A stretch of 64,000 nucleotides of DNA, from contig CALANV010000050.1 in assembly GCA_937926175.1 (NCBI GenBank), positions 1-64,000 of the forward strand, given 5' to 3'. The notes beneath the pieces were generated by a model. It was not told the origin of the DNA. It ran no database searches and saw only the letters and a program-made list of their open reading frames with translations. The translations under genes and the position numbers were made by a program. Shown one piece after another: positions 16,605-25,008 of the stretch. Numbering within the stretch: position 1 is the first letter of the stretch; each line of letters begins with the position of its first letter. Source of the DNA: an uncultured Rhodospirillales bacterium (GTDB lineage: Bacteria; Pseudomonadota; Alphaproteobacteria; CACIAM-22H2).

Positions 16605-17270
16605 ATGATGCACATCCCGTTCAGGCCGAGCCGCCGTCGCTTTGTGCTGGGCGCAGCCGTCGCCGGCGGCGTGTTCGCGCTGCAATCGGCCGCGGCACTG
16701 GCAGCGCTGCAGCCGACGCCGCAGTCGACCGGTCCGTTCTATCCGCGTGAGCTTCCGCTCGATCGCGACAACGATCTGGCGCGGGTCGACGGCGCATCCG
16801 CTCCGGCACGCGGTCGCATTACCCACGTGTTCGGAAGGGTGCTCGATGCGACCGGGCGCCCGATTGCCGGAGCGCGCGTCGAGATCTGGCAATGCAACGC
16901 GTTCGGCCGCTATCACCACGTCAACGATACGCGGGACGCACCGCTCGATCCCGGCTTTCAGGGGTACGGCCAGACCGTCACGGCCGACGACGGCACTTAC
17001 CGGTTCCGGACGATCCGGCCGGTGCCGTATCCGGGCCGCACGCCGCATATCCATTTCGCGATCACCGCACCCGGCGGCGGGCGACTTGTCACGCAAATGT
17101 ACGTTGCGGGCGAGTCGCGCAACGCAACCGACTTCCTGCTCAACAGCATCCGCGATCCGATGGCGCGTGAGACTCTGATCGTGCCGCTTCTGCCGGCACC
17201 GGAGCTCGAGCCCGGCGCGCTTGCCGGGACGTTCGACGTTGTGCTTGCCCGCGACGGCCGCTTCGGCTAG
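16605..17270 (+). CDS. Exported intradiol ring-cleavage dioxygenase (protocatechuate 3,4-dioxygenase beta-like)
   Basis: A 221-residue protein with a twin-arginine-like signal (SRRRFVLGAAVAGG, about 9-22) and a hydrophobic stretch to about residue 34. The mature part is an intradiol dioxygenase beta-sandwich: STGPFYP, GRVLDATGRPIAGARVEIWQ, and the Fe(III) ligands Tyr103 (GRYHH), Tyr142 (PYPGRTPHIHF), His148 and His150, all present. Cytoplasmic catabolic enzymes lack such a signal, so this one probably folds with iron before Tat export. Substrate is a catechol-type compound, not known. No other catabolic genes adjoin it. Confidence 0.88.
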   Translation: MMHIPFRPSRRRFVLGAAVAGGVFALQSAAALAALQPTPQSTGPFYPRELPLDRDNDLARVDGASAPARGRITHVFGRVLDATGRPIAGARVEIWQCNAFGRYHHVNDTRDAPLDPGFQGYGQTVTADDGTYRFRTIRPVPYPGRTPHIHFAITAPGGGRLVTQMYVAGESRNATDFLLNSIRDPMARETLIVPLLPAPELEPGALAGTFDVVLARDGRFG

Positions 17271-17274
17271 GCCA

Positions 17275-17305
17275 AAAGCAAGAAGGCGGCCCTTGTCGGG
17301 CCGCC
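17275..17305 (-). terminator. Hairpin terminator between convergent dioxygenase and grxD
   Basis: GGCGGCCC (17285-17292), loop TTGTC, and GGGCCGCC (17298-17305) form an 8-bp perfect stem. Read on the minus strand it is followed by TTCTTGCTTTT, so it fits best as the end of the pur-bolA-grxD transcript. It may also stop plus-strand readthrough from the dioxygenase. Confidence 0.75.
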
Positions 17306-17337
17306 CTCCATCGTTCGGAATGAAAGAAGGCTGTCGC

Positions 17338-17673
17338 TCAGGCCGCCTTCATGGCGATTCCCTTGCTGCGCAGCATCTCCTGCAGTTCGCCGGTCTGGAA
17401 CATCTCGCGGACGATGTCACAGCCGCCGATGAACTCGCCCTTCACGTAAAGCTGCGGGATCGTCGGCCAGTTCGAGAAGTCCTTGATGCCTTGACGGATC
17501 GACGGATCGGAGAGCACGTCGATGCTTTTGAACTTCACGCCGAGATGCGTGAGAATCTGAACGACCGCGGCGGAAAACCCGCATTGCGGGAACACCGGGC
17601 TGCCCTTCATGTAGAGGACGACGTCATTATTCTGAATGTCGTCCCTGATGCGCTGTTCGACGGTCGAATCCAT
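17338..17673 (-). CDS. grxD: Monothiol glutaredoxin, Grx4/GrxD type
   Basis: A 111-residue CGFS glutaredoxin that binds a [2Fe-2S] cluster with glutathione and works with BolA in Fe-S trafficking. The active site is PQCGFS with Cys31. VLYMKGSP before it and NWPTIPQLYVKGEFIGGCDI after it form the glutathione-binding surface. It is the last gene of the purine cluster on this strand, 43 bases after bolA. Confidence 0.96.
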   Translation of the reverse strand: MDSTVEQRIRDDIQNNDVVLYMKGSPVFPQCGFSAAVVQILTHLGVKFKSIDVLSDPSIRQGIKDFSNWPTIPQLYVKGEFIGGCDIVREMFQTGELQEMLRSKGIAMKAA

Positions 17674-17716
17674 CGTCGGATCTCCTGGAAGAAAGGGCGT
17701 GTCGTGCGCCCGAGAT

Positions 17717-17956
17717 TCAGGCGCCTTCGGGGACGGAGGTCTGCAGCGCCATCGCGTGCAACTCTCCGCCCATCCGGCCCTTCAGGGCCTGATAAACCAT
17801 CTGGTGCTGCTGCACCCGCGTCTTGCCTTTGAACGTCGCCGAGACGACATGCGCGGCATAGTGGTCGCCGTCACCGCGCAGATCCTCGATCGTTACCTGT
17901 GCATCGGGGATCGCCTCGCGGATCAGTCGCTCGATCTCGGTCGCCGACATCGGCAT
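17717..17956 (-). CDS. bolA: BolA-family protein
   Basis: A 79-residue BolA/IbaG-type protein. It keeps the class II KH-like core with GDHYAAHVVSATFKGKTRVQ and HQMVYQALKGRMGGELHA; the conserved histidine near the C-terminus is a predicted Fe-S ligand when paired with CGFS glutaredoxin. The adjacent grxD gene is that partner. It lies 22 bases after the purL stop. Confidence 0.93.
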   Translation of the reverse strand: MPMSATEIERLIREAIPDAQVTIEDLRGDGDHYAAHVVSATFKGKTRVQQHQMVYQALKGRMGGELHAMALQTSVPEGA

Positions 17957-17978
17957 GGGGCGTTCTCAGCTCCGGCCT

Positions 17979-20195
17979 TTACGGTGCCGCCATGAAGGCC
18001 GGCAGCCAGCTCTCATGCGCGGCACGCAACTCCTCGACCGATATAAGGACGGCCCCATTGAGTGTCAATCGAGGCTCGGCCGTCGTCCGGCCCAGTACCG
18101 TGGCGGGAACGCCGGCCGCACGGGCGCGGTCGAGCACGGTATCGGCATCGGCCGACGTGACCACGTAGCGGCCCTGGTCCTCCCCGAACAGGAAGGCGTG
18201 CAGCGGCACCGCGTCCGCAATGTCGATCGCGAAACCGAAGCCGCCGGCCAGCGCCATCTCGGCGAGACCGACCAGCAGGCCGCCATCCGACAGATCATGG
18301 CATGCGGACACCATCCCGGCGCCGATCAGGGCCCGGACGAGGTCACCGTTGCGGCGCTCGGCGGCGAGGTCGACCGGCGGCGGCGCCCAGACCTCGCGCG
18401 CGACCGCATGGTCCCGGCACAGCTCGCGAAAGTAGAGCGACTGGCCCAGCCAGCCCCTGGTCTCGCCGATCAGGATGATGGTATCGCCCGGGCGCTGGAA
18501 GGCGAGACCCATCGTCTTCGTCACGTCGTCGACCACACCGACACCGCCGATCGTCGGGGTGGGCAGAATGGCCTGGCCCTGGGTCTCGTTGTAGAGCGAC
18601 ACGTTGCCGGACACGACCGGATAGTCGAGCGCGAGGCAGGCCTTGCGCATGCCCTCGATGCAGCCGACGAACTGGCCCATGATCTCGGGCCGTTCCGGGT
18701 TGCCGAAGTTCATGTTGTCGGTAATGGCGAGGGGACGCGCCCCCACGGCTGTCAGGTTGCGCCATGTCTCGGCGACGGCCTGCGCGCCGCCCGTCTCGGG
18801 GTCGGCATAGCAGTAGCGTGGCGTGCAGTCGGTGGTGATGGCCAGGCCCTTGTGCGTGCCGGGGACGCGGACGACCGCAGCGTCGCCGCCCGGCCGCTGC
18901 ACGGTGTGGCCACGGACGAGGTAATCGTACTGTTCCCAGATCCAGCGCCGGCTGCACAGATCGGGCGACGCCATGAGGGTCTTGAGCGCCTGGCCCGGGT
19001 CGTGGGCGGGAACCGCGTCCGCTTCGAGCACCGGACGCGCGGGGGTGCGTACCCACGGACGGTCGTACTCGGGCGACTGCGTGACCATCGGCCCGACGGG
19101 CATGTCGGCTTCGACCTTGCCGTTCTTCTTCACGACCAGGCGTCCGGTCGTGGTCACCTTGCCGATCACGGCGCAGTCGAGCTCGTACTTCGCGAAGATC
19201 CGCGCCGCGACGTCCTCGCGGCCCGGCTTCAGGATCATCAGCATGCGCTCCTGACTCTCGGAGAGCATGATCTCGTAGGCGGTCATGCCGGCTTCGCGCG
19301 TGGGCACGCGGTCAAGGTCGAGCTCGATGCCGAGCCCGCCCTTACCGGCCATCTCGACGGACGAGGAGGTGAGACCCGCCGCACCCATGTCCTGGATCGC
19401 GACGATGGCGTCCGTCGCCATCAGCTCGAGGCACGCTTCGATCAGGAGCTTCTCGGTGAAGGGGTCGCCGACCTGCACGGTCGGGCGCTTTTCCTCGGAC
19501 TTCTCGTCGAACTCGGCCGAGGCCATGGTCGCGCCGTGAATGCCGTCGCGTCCGGTCTTGGCACCGACATAGACAACCGGATTTCCCGGTCCGGCAGCGG
19601 CCGAATAGAAGATCCGGTCGGCCGGGGCGATGCCGACGGTCATGGCGTTGACCAGGCAGTTGCCGTTGTAGGACGGGTCGAAATTCGTCTCGCCGCCCAC
19701 GGTCGGCACGCCGACGCAGTTACCGTAGCCGCCGATGCCGGCGACGACGCCGGCGACAAGATGGCGCGTCTTGGGATGACTCGGGTCGCCGAAGCGCAGC
19801 GCATTCATGTTGGCGATGGGTCTTGCGCCCATCGTGAACACGTCGCGCAGGATGCCGCCCACGCCCGTCGCCGCACCCTGGTACGGCTCGATGAACGAAG
19901 GGTGGTTGTGGCTTTCCATCTTGAAGACGGCGGCGAGACCGTCGCCGATGTCGATGACGCCTGCGTTCTCTCCGGGTCCGCAGATGACCCACGGTGCCTT
20001 GGTGGGCAGCTGCTTCAGCCATTTCTTCGATGACTTGTAGGAGCAGTGCTCGCTCCACATCACCGAGAAGATTCCGAGCTCGGTCAGCGTCGGTTCGCGG
20101 CCGAGGATCGCGATCGCGCGGTCGTACTCCTCGGGCGTCAGGCCCATCAGGTCGTCGGGGCGCCTGGCCTTGGGCGTGGGACTCGTCCGGCTCAT
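17979..20195 (-). CDS. purL: Phosphoribosylformylglycinamidine synthase, large subunit
   Basis: The 738-residue small-type PurL makes FGAM from FGAR with ATP, using ammonia passed from PurQ through a complex with PurS. Visible motifs are MWSEHCSYKSSKKWL near the N-terminus, FKMESHNHPS, GVGGILRDVFTMGARP, MLSESQERMLM and SACHDLSDGGLL. Its length separates it from the 1,300-residue single-chain form. Its ATG overlaps the end of purQ by 4 bases. Confidence 0.97.
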   Translation of the reverse strand: MSRTSPTPKARRPDDLMGLTPEEYDRAIAILGREPTLTELGIFSVMWSEHCSYKSSKKWLKQLPTKAPWVICGPGENAGVIDIGDGLAAVFKMESHNHPSFIEPYQGAATGVGGILRDVFTMGARPIANMNALRFGDPSHPKTRHLVAGVVAGIGGYGNCVGVPTVGGETNFDPSYNGNCLVNAMTVGIAPADRIFYSAAAGPGNPVVYVGAKTGRDGIHGATMASAEFDEKSEEKRPTVQVGDPFTEKLLIEACLELMATDAIVAIQDMGAAGLTSSSVEMAGKGGLGIELDLDRVPTREAGMTAYEIMLSESQERMLMILKPGREDVAARIFAKYELDCAVIGKVTTTGRLVVKKNGKVEADMPVGPMVTQSPEYDRPWVRTPARPVLEADAVPAHDPGQALKTLMASPDLCSRRWIWEQYDYLVRGHTVQRPGGDAAVVRVPGTHKGLAITTDCTPRYCYADPETGGAQAVAETWRNLTAVGARPLAITDNMNFGNPERPEIMGQFVGCIEGMRKACLALDYPVVSGNVSLYNETQGQAILPTPTIGGVGVVDDVTKTMGLAFQRPGDTIILIGETRGWLGQSLYFRELCRDHAVAREVWAPPPVDLAAERRNGDLVRALIGAGMVSACHDLSDGGLLVGLAEMALAGGFGFAIDIADAVPLHAFLFGEDQGRYVVTSADADTVLDRARAAGVPATVLGRTTAEPRLTLNGAVLISVEELRAAHESWLPAFMAAP

Positions 20196-20881
20196 GCCAT
20201 GGCCTCGGCAAGCGCGTCGAACAGCGGCCGGCCGTCGACCGAGCCGAGCACGGGATCGGTCGCGTCCTCGGGGTGCGGCATCAGGCCGAGCACATTCTTG
20301 GTTTCGTTGAACACGCCGGCGATGTTGCGCGCCGAACCGTTGCAGTTTGCCTCGGGCGTGACGTTGCCGTCGGGGTCGCAGTAGCGGAAGGCGATCTGGC
20401 CGCGCTGCTCCATCCGGTCGAGAGTGGCGTCGTCGGCGAAATAGTTGCCGTCGTGATGGGCGACGGGAACGCGGATCACCTGTCCGGTTGCGTAGCGGTT
20501 CGTGAACAGGCTCTGGCTCGTCTCGACCCTCAGGTACACGTCCTTGCAGATGAACTTGAGGCTCGCGTTAGGCAGCAGCACGCCCGGCAGCAGACCGGCC
20601 TCGCACAGGATCTGGAACCCGTTGCAGATGCCGATCACCGGCGTGCCGCGCTCGGCCCGCCGCCGGATCTCGTTCATGATGGGCGAGCGCGCGGCGATGG
20701 CGCCGGTGCGCAGGTAGTCGCCGTACGAGAAGCCGCCCGGAAGCACGATCAGGTCGACGTCGGGAAGCTCCGTCTCGCGATGCCAGACGATCGCCGGCTT
20801 GCGGCCGGTCGAGCGTTCGATGGCGTCGACGACGTCGGGTTCACGGTTCGATCCGGGAAAGAGGATGACGGCGGATTTCAT
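20192..20881 (-). CDS. purQ: Phosphoribosylformylglycinamidine synthase, glutaminase subunit
   Basis: A 229-residue class I glutamine amidotransferase that feeds ammonia to PurL. The nucleophile Cys86 lies in PVIGICNGFQILCEAGLLPG; His203 and Glu205 in GLMPHPEDAT complete the triad. The stop overlaps the purL start. A palindromic REP-like element fills the 96-base gap between purS and this gene. Confidence 0.97.
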   Translation of the reverse strand: MKSAVILFPGSNREPDVVDAIERSTGRKPAIVWHRETELPDVDLIVLPGGFSYGDYLRTGAIAARSPIMNEIRRRAERGTPVIGICNGFQILCEAGLLPGVLLPNASLKFICKDVYLRVETSQSLFTNRYATGQVIRVPVAHHDGNYFADDATLDRMEQRGQIAFRYCDPDGNVTPEANCNGSARNIAGVFNETKNVLGLMPHPEDATDPVLGSVDGRPLFDALAEAMA

Positions 20882-20892
20882 GGCGAACTAGC

Positions 20893-20973
20893 GGGCCTCA
20901 CCTTGAGCCTGTCGAAGGTTGGCGTCCATTGACGGTATGTCCTCATGCCTCAACAGGCTCGACATGAGGGGCC
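20893..20973. repeat. REP-like palindromic element between purS and purQ
   Basis: GAGCCTGT (20905-20912) pairs with ACAGGCTC (20953-20960), with GCCTCA and TGAGG flanks that extend the pairing outwards. Each half resembles the TTCGACAGGCTCA unit seen dispersed in many proteobacterial genomes, here as an inverted pair about 80 bases long. On the transcript it would form a hairpin inside the pur operon, which may stabilise mRNA or lower downstream expression. Dispersal in this genome cannot be seen from one copy. Confidence 0.7.
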
Positions 20974-20977
20974 TCGA

Positions 20978-21220
20978 TCATTCCACCAGCTCGATCGCGT
21001 AGTTCTCGATCACGGTGTTGGCGAGCAGCTTCTCGCACATCTGCTTCACGGCTTCGTGCGCCTTGGCACGGTCCGTTTCGGCGAGATCGAGCTCGATGTA
21101 CTTGCCCTGGCGCACCTCGTTGACACCGGTAAAGCCGAGATTGCCGAGCGCGTGCGCGATCGCCTTGCCCTGCGGGTCGAGAACGCCGTTCTTCAGCGTG
21201 ACGTGGACCTTGGCCTTCAT
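20978..21220 (-). CDS. purS: Phosphoribosylformylglycinamidine synthase subunit PurS
   Basis: An 80-residue protein that bridges PurL and PurQ in the FGAM synthase complex. It shows the family start MKAKVHVTLKNGVLDPQGKA and the central GFTGVNEVRQGKYIEL. It sits between purC and purQ, as in most alphaproteobacteria. Confidence 0.95.
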   Translation of the reverse strand: MKAKVHVTLKNGVLDPQGKAIAHALGNLGFTGVNEVRQGKYIELDLAETDRAKAHEAVKQMCEKLLANTVIENYAIELVE

Positions 21221-21244
21221 GCGTTCAAACGCTCCCCCGCGCGC

Positions 21245-22009
21245 TCACTGCATCGTCTTGGGACCCTGGAGGTCCTGCGGCCCACCCTCGGGCAGAATGC
21301 CGAGCCGGCGCGCGACCTCGCGATAGGCCTCCTCGACGTTGCCGAGGTCGCGGCGGAAGCGGTCCTTGTCGAGCCTCTCGCCAGTCTTGACGTCCCACAG
21401 CCTGCACGTGTCCGGGCTGATCTCGTCGGCGAGGATAATGCGCATTTCTTCGTCGGTCCAGTGGCGGCCGAACTCGACCTTGAAGTCGACGAGACGCAAG
21501 CCGACGCCGAGGAAGAGTCCCGACAGGAAGTCGTTGATGCGCAGCGCCAGCGCCATCATATCGTCAATGTCCTGGGTCGAAGCCCAGCCGAACGCCGTGA
21601 TGTGCTCCTCGGTGATCATCGGGTCGCCGAGCTCGTCGCTCTTGTAATAGAACTCGACGACGGAGCGGGGAAGGTGCTGGCCCTCCTTGACACCGAAGCG
21701 CTGCGCGAAGCTGCCAGCCGCGATGTTGCGCACGACCACTTCGATCGGAATGATCTCCACCTCGCGCACCAGCTGTTCGCGCATGTTGAGGCGGCGCATG
21801 AAATGCGTCGGCACACCGATCTCCTCGAGCCGCAGCATCAGATATTCCGAGATGCGGTTGTTGAGGACACCTTTGCCGGTGATTATGCCCTTCTTCTTGG
21901 CGTTGAACGCGGTCGCATCGTCCTTGAAATACTGGACGATCGTGCCCGGCTCGGGGCCTTCGAAGAGAATCTTGGCCTTGCCTTCGTAGATCTGTCTGCG
22001 TCGGGACAT
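21245..22009 (-). CDS. purC: Phosphoribosylaminoimidazole-succinocarboxamide synthase
   Basis: SAICAR synthetase joins CAIR and aspartate with ATP. The ATG at 22009 starts MSRRRQIYEGKAKILFEG and gives 254 residues, the normal family length; an open extension upstream to 22123 has no family similarity. Conserved segments are GKGVLNNRISEYLM, EVVVRNIAAGS and VDFKVEFGR. First gene of the purCSQL-bolA-grxD run. Confidence 0.96.
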   Translation of the reverse strand: MSRRRQIYEGKAKILFEGPEPGTIVQYFKDDATAFNAKKKGIITGKGVLNNRISEYLMLRLEEIGVPTHFMRRLNMREQLVREVEIIPIEVVVRNIAAGSFAQRFGVKEGQHLPRSVVEFYYKSDELGDPMITEEHITAFGWASTQDIDDMMALALRINDFLSGLFLGVGLRLVDFKVEFGRHWTDEEMRIILADEISPDTCRLWDVKTGERLDKDRFRRDLGNVEEAYREVARRLGILPEGGPQDLQGPKTMQ

Positions 22010-22136
22010 CTGGGCTGTTCGGGAAACGGCCGACCTTCCGGCCGGTATGACGGAATCGATCACGGGCGCGCCCGTGTGCGACTTCTTATATACCCCTTGA
22101 ATGCCGTGCCGCAATGCTACCAATTCGCGGCCTTGA

Positions 22137-22895
22137 TCAAAGAGTTACGTCCTCGTACCGGATCGAATCGGGGTGGCCGCGGCCGAACTTCCAGACGGGT
22201 TTTACCTTAGGTGCGGCGGCAACGCTCGGCAGCGCGATCAGGGACGAGGACGTCGTACCGAACCCTTCGGGCGTCACCACGGTCATGGCCGATCGGGGGC
22301 CGCAGCCGGCCTCCGTCGCGCGGCTTGCAAGCAGCGCCTGCCACGCCGACCAGTCGTTCCGATTCGGATCGGGCACGGCAGCGGCGCGGAACCGCGGCAG
22401 ATAGTAGCGGATCCGCGCCGAGGTCGTATCGTTCAGGTCGTGGGCCGTCAGCATCGACAGGCCCTCGGGCACTTCATGCACCGTGATCGCATCAGGTGCG
22501 TCACCACCGAGCGAGCGGATCCAGAATGCGTCGCGGTTATCCGCTACGAACATGTTGAACGGCCGCCAAGCGCGGGCGTCGAGCCGGGCAAGCGCCGCTA
22601 CCGCCGCTACCGCATCGGCGTGATCGAGTGCCTCGAGCGGAAGTTCGCCGCGCGAGCGCAGGCCCGCTGCGGGCCCGAGCGTACCGGGGCGGTTGAGGAC
22701 GCCGGCGACGACGCCATGGTTGTTAATGCCGAGCCATGTGCCGCCGGCAAGCTCGTCGAGCCCGGCGACGATGTCGCGGTCCGGCCAGTGGCGTGCGGGC
22801 GGGCGCCAGGGCCGCTCGACCCGCTCGTCGCGATTGGCGGCGATGATCAACGGCCAGTCGTGGCCGGGCCGGCGCAGGAAGACGACAGTGCACAT
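22137..22895 (-). CDS. NRDE/TANGO2-family protein
   Basis: A 252-residue protein starting MCTVVFLRRP with the NRDE motif at 21-24 (AANRDERVERP), and GGTWLGINNHGVVAGVLNRP, the family hallmarks. The N-terminal Cys2 suggests Ntn-hydrolase ancestry. TANGO2 relatives have been tied to heme or lipid handling in eukaryotes, but bacterial function is uncertain. It precedes purC on the same strand with a 127-base gap. Confidence 0.88.
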   Translation of the reverse strand: MCTVVFLRRPGHDWPLIIAANRDERVERPWRPPARHWPDRDIVAGLDELAGGTWLGINNHGVVAGVLNRPGTLGPAAGLRSRGELPLEALDHADAVAAVAALARLDARAWRPFNMFVADNRDAFWIRSLGGDAPDAITVHEVPEGLSMLTAHDLNDTTSARIRYYLPRFRAAAVPDPNRNDWSAWQALLASRATEAGCGPRSAMTVVTPEGFGTTSSSLIALPSVAAAPKVKPVWKFGRGHPDSIRYEDVTL

Positions 22896-23012
22896 GGCAG
22901 CTTGGGCGGACGGCGCGATTGCCGCTGGTCCGTGCCACTTGTATAAGACCGCCGGCGCATCCTAACGTGGATGCCGCGGATTTCAGGTTTCCGGTAGGGA
23001 GACAGTACGGGC

Positions 23013-23336
23013 ATGACGACCTTCGACGACCGCGAAAAGGGCTTCGAACAGAAGTACAAGCACGACCAGGAACTTCAGTTCAAGGTCAATGCCCGGCGCA
23101 ACCGGCTGCTCGGGCTGTGGGCGGCGGAGCGCATGGGGTTGAGCGGCGCGGCTGCCGACGATTACGCAAAAACGGTCGTGCAGGCCGATTTCGAGCGGCC
23201 GGGCGACTCCGATGTCGTCGAGAAGGTACTCAAGGACCTGAACGACAAGGGTGTAAGCGTCACCGAGGTACAGGTGCGCAAGGAAATGGAACGCCTGCTC
23301 GCGGTCGCGAAAGAGCAGATCATGAATCAGTCATGA
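23013..23336 (+). CDS. F1-ATPase inhibitor zeta subunit (DUF1476)
   Basis: A 107-residue helical protein restricted to alphaproteobacteria, where it blocks ATP hydrolysis by the F1 rotor. It begins MTTFDDREKGFEQKYKHDQE, the signature of the inhibitory N-terminus, with NRLLGLWAAERMGLSG and VRKEMERLLAVAKEQI further on. It is divergent from the NRDE gene and near purC, a common arrangement in the class. Confidence 0.95.
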   Translation: MTTFDDREKGFEQKYKHDQELQFKVNARRNRLLGLWAAERMGLSGAAADDYAKTVVQADFERPGDSDVVEKVLKDLNDKGVSVTEVQVRKEMERLLAVAKEQIMNQS

Positions 23337-23721
23337 GGCCGCCGGCCTCACGACCGACGGCCGAAACCGGCCGGTTCGGCGGCGCGACGTGACTGCCGCG
23401 CGCGGCTGCGTTTATCCGAACAGAAATATGTGATGCGCGCTCGATATGAGCGCGCGTTTGTGACGCAATCGGCATTGCCGTAACGCGAGCCGTCTTGCAC
23501 GCGCCTCGCCATACAAGATGCTGCCCTCATGTCGGGCCGAGGCGCTGCATGTCGTTATCGGCCGTGCGATCACCGGATTTTGAGCGGCGTTTTGCGCGCA
23601 TGCGCCGGCAGACCGTGTGCAGCGGCGGGAACGCGCCCGACCTGACGGAACTCAGGTGCCGGCGTCACCGTTCCGAACCGTGGCAGCCGGCGGAGCCGGA
23701 AATCCAACGAGTGAGGGCGCC
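23337..23721. other. Intergenic stretch before egtB with two hairpins
   Basis: GAGGCC-GCC-GGCCTC overlaps the end of the zeta gene (about 23335-23349). A second hairpin, GCGCGCTC/GAGCGCGC with a 5-base loop (23435-23455), is followed by GTTTGTG and could be a weak terminator. No gene is recognised in the remaining sequence. An in-frame upstream extension of egtB to 23617 lacks similarity and is not taken as coding. Confidence 0.45.
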
Positions 23722-25008
23722 ATGTCGAGGGGGTCGCAGAGCCGCGCACAGTATGACGACGAACGGCGAATGGCGCTCGGCGCCCGGTTCAGCCAGGTTC
23801 GTGCATTCACCGAACAACTGGCCTCGTGCCTGACGCCCGAGGATCAGACGATCCAGTCGATGCCCGACGTGAGTCCGACGAAGTGGCATCTCGCGCATAC
23901 CACGTGGTTCTTCGAGACATTCCTGCTCGGCCCCCACGATGCTGCATACGAGGTCTTCGACGCCCGATACGGCTTTCTCTTCAATTCGTACTACGAGGCG
24001 GTCGGCCCGCGGCATCCACGACCGCAGCGCGGTCTGCTGTCGCGGCCCGGCGTCGACGACATCATGCGATACCGGCGGCACGTCAGCACGGCGATGGAGC
24101 GGTTGATCGCACATGCAGCCGACGCGACGTGGCGGGCCATTGCACCGCTCCTGGAACTCGGCATTGCCCACGAGGAGCAGCATCAGGAATTGATCCTGAT
24201 GGATATCAAACACGTGTTCTCGTGCAATCCGATGCGCCCGTCCTACCGGGCGTCGGCGCCGGCGGTGCGTGCCGAGTCTTCCCCGCAAGGGTGGACGTCC
24301 TATGCCGGCGGCCTCGTGGAGATCGGTCATCGCGGCGACGGATTCGCCTTCGACAACGAAGGGCCGCGGCACAAGGTCTGGGTCGAGCCGTTTCGTCTCG
24401 CGAATCGCCCGGTCACCTGCGGCGAGTATCTGGCGTTCATCGAGGACGGCGGCTACCGCCGCCCGGAGCTCTGGCTGTCGGACGGGTGGGCCGCCGTCAA
24501 TTTGCGCGGCTGGGAGGCGCCGCTCTATTGGGAACGGCGGAACGGCGCGTGGCTGATCTTCACCCTTTCGGGTCTGCGTTCGCTCGATCCGTCCGAGCCC
24601 GTATGCCACGTCAGCTACTACGAGGCCGATGCGTTCGCACGCTGGGCTGGCAAGTGGCTGCCCACCGAGGCGGCGTGGGAGACGGCAGCCGCAACGCTGC
24701 CGGTCGCTGGCAATTTCGCCGATCGCGGCCGTTTCCATCCGCAATCCGCGCCGCTGACCGAGGGGCCCGTCCAGATGTTCGGCGACGTCTGGGAATGGAC
24801 GTGCAGCGCGTACACCGCCTATCCGGGCTTCCGGCCGCCGGCGGGCGCGATCGGCGAATACAACGGCAAGTTCATGGCGAACCAGATGGTGCTGCGCGGC
24901 GGGGCGGCGGTGACGCCGCCGGATCATGTCCGGGCGACATATCGCAACTTCTTTTTCCCGGATGCGCGCTGGGCCTTCAGCGGCATCCGCCTTGCGGAGG
25001 AGGCGTAA
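23722..25008 (+). CDS. egtB: Ergothioneine biosynthesis sulfoxide synthase
   Basis: It uses nonheme iron and O2 to attach a sulfur donor (gamma-glutamylcysteine or cysteine) to hercynine. The ATG at 23722 has GAGGG upstream and gives 428 residues. The DinB-like N-terminal domain carries the three-His iron site: KWHLAHTTWFFETF (His59) and GIAHEEQHQELILM (His150, His154). The formylglycine-generating-enzyme-like C-terminal domain includes WLPTEAAWE and VWEWTCS. It overlaps egtD by one base (TAATG). Confidence 0.95.
   Translation: MSRGSQSRAQYDDERRMALGARFSQVRAFTEQLASCLTPEDQTIQSMPDVSPTKWHLAHTTWFFETFLLGPHDAAYEVFDARYGFLFNSYYEAVGPRHPRPQRGLLSRPGVDDIMRYRRHVSTAMERLIAHAADATWRAIAPLLELGIAHEEQHQELILMDIKHVFSCNPMRPSYRASAPAVRAESSPQGWTSYAGGLVEIGHRGDGFAFDNEGPRHKVWVEPFRLANRPVTCGEYLAFIEDGGYRRPELWLSDGWAAVNLRGWEAPLYWERRNGAWLIFTLSGLRSLDPSEPVCHVSYYEADAFARWAGKWLPTEAAWETAAATLPVAGNFADRGRFHPQSAPLTEGPVQMFGDVWEWTCSAYTAYPGFRPPAGAIGEYNGKFMANQMVLRGGAAVTPPDHVRATYRNFFFPDARWAFSGIRLAEEA

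Noticed and set aside
17955..20033. 692-codon open frame antisense to purL
   Set aside because: High-GC antisense artefact. PurL motifs on the other strand are unambiguous.
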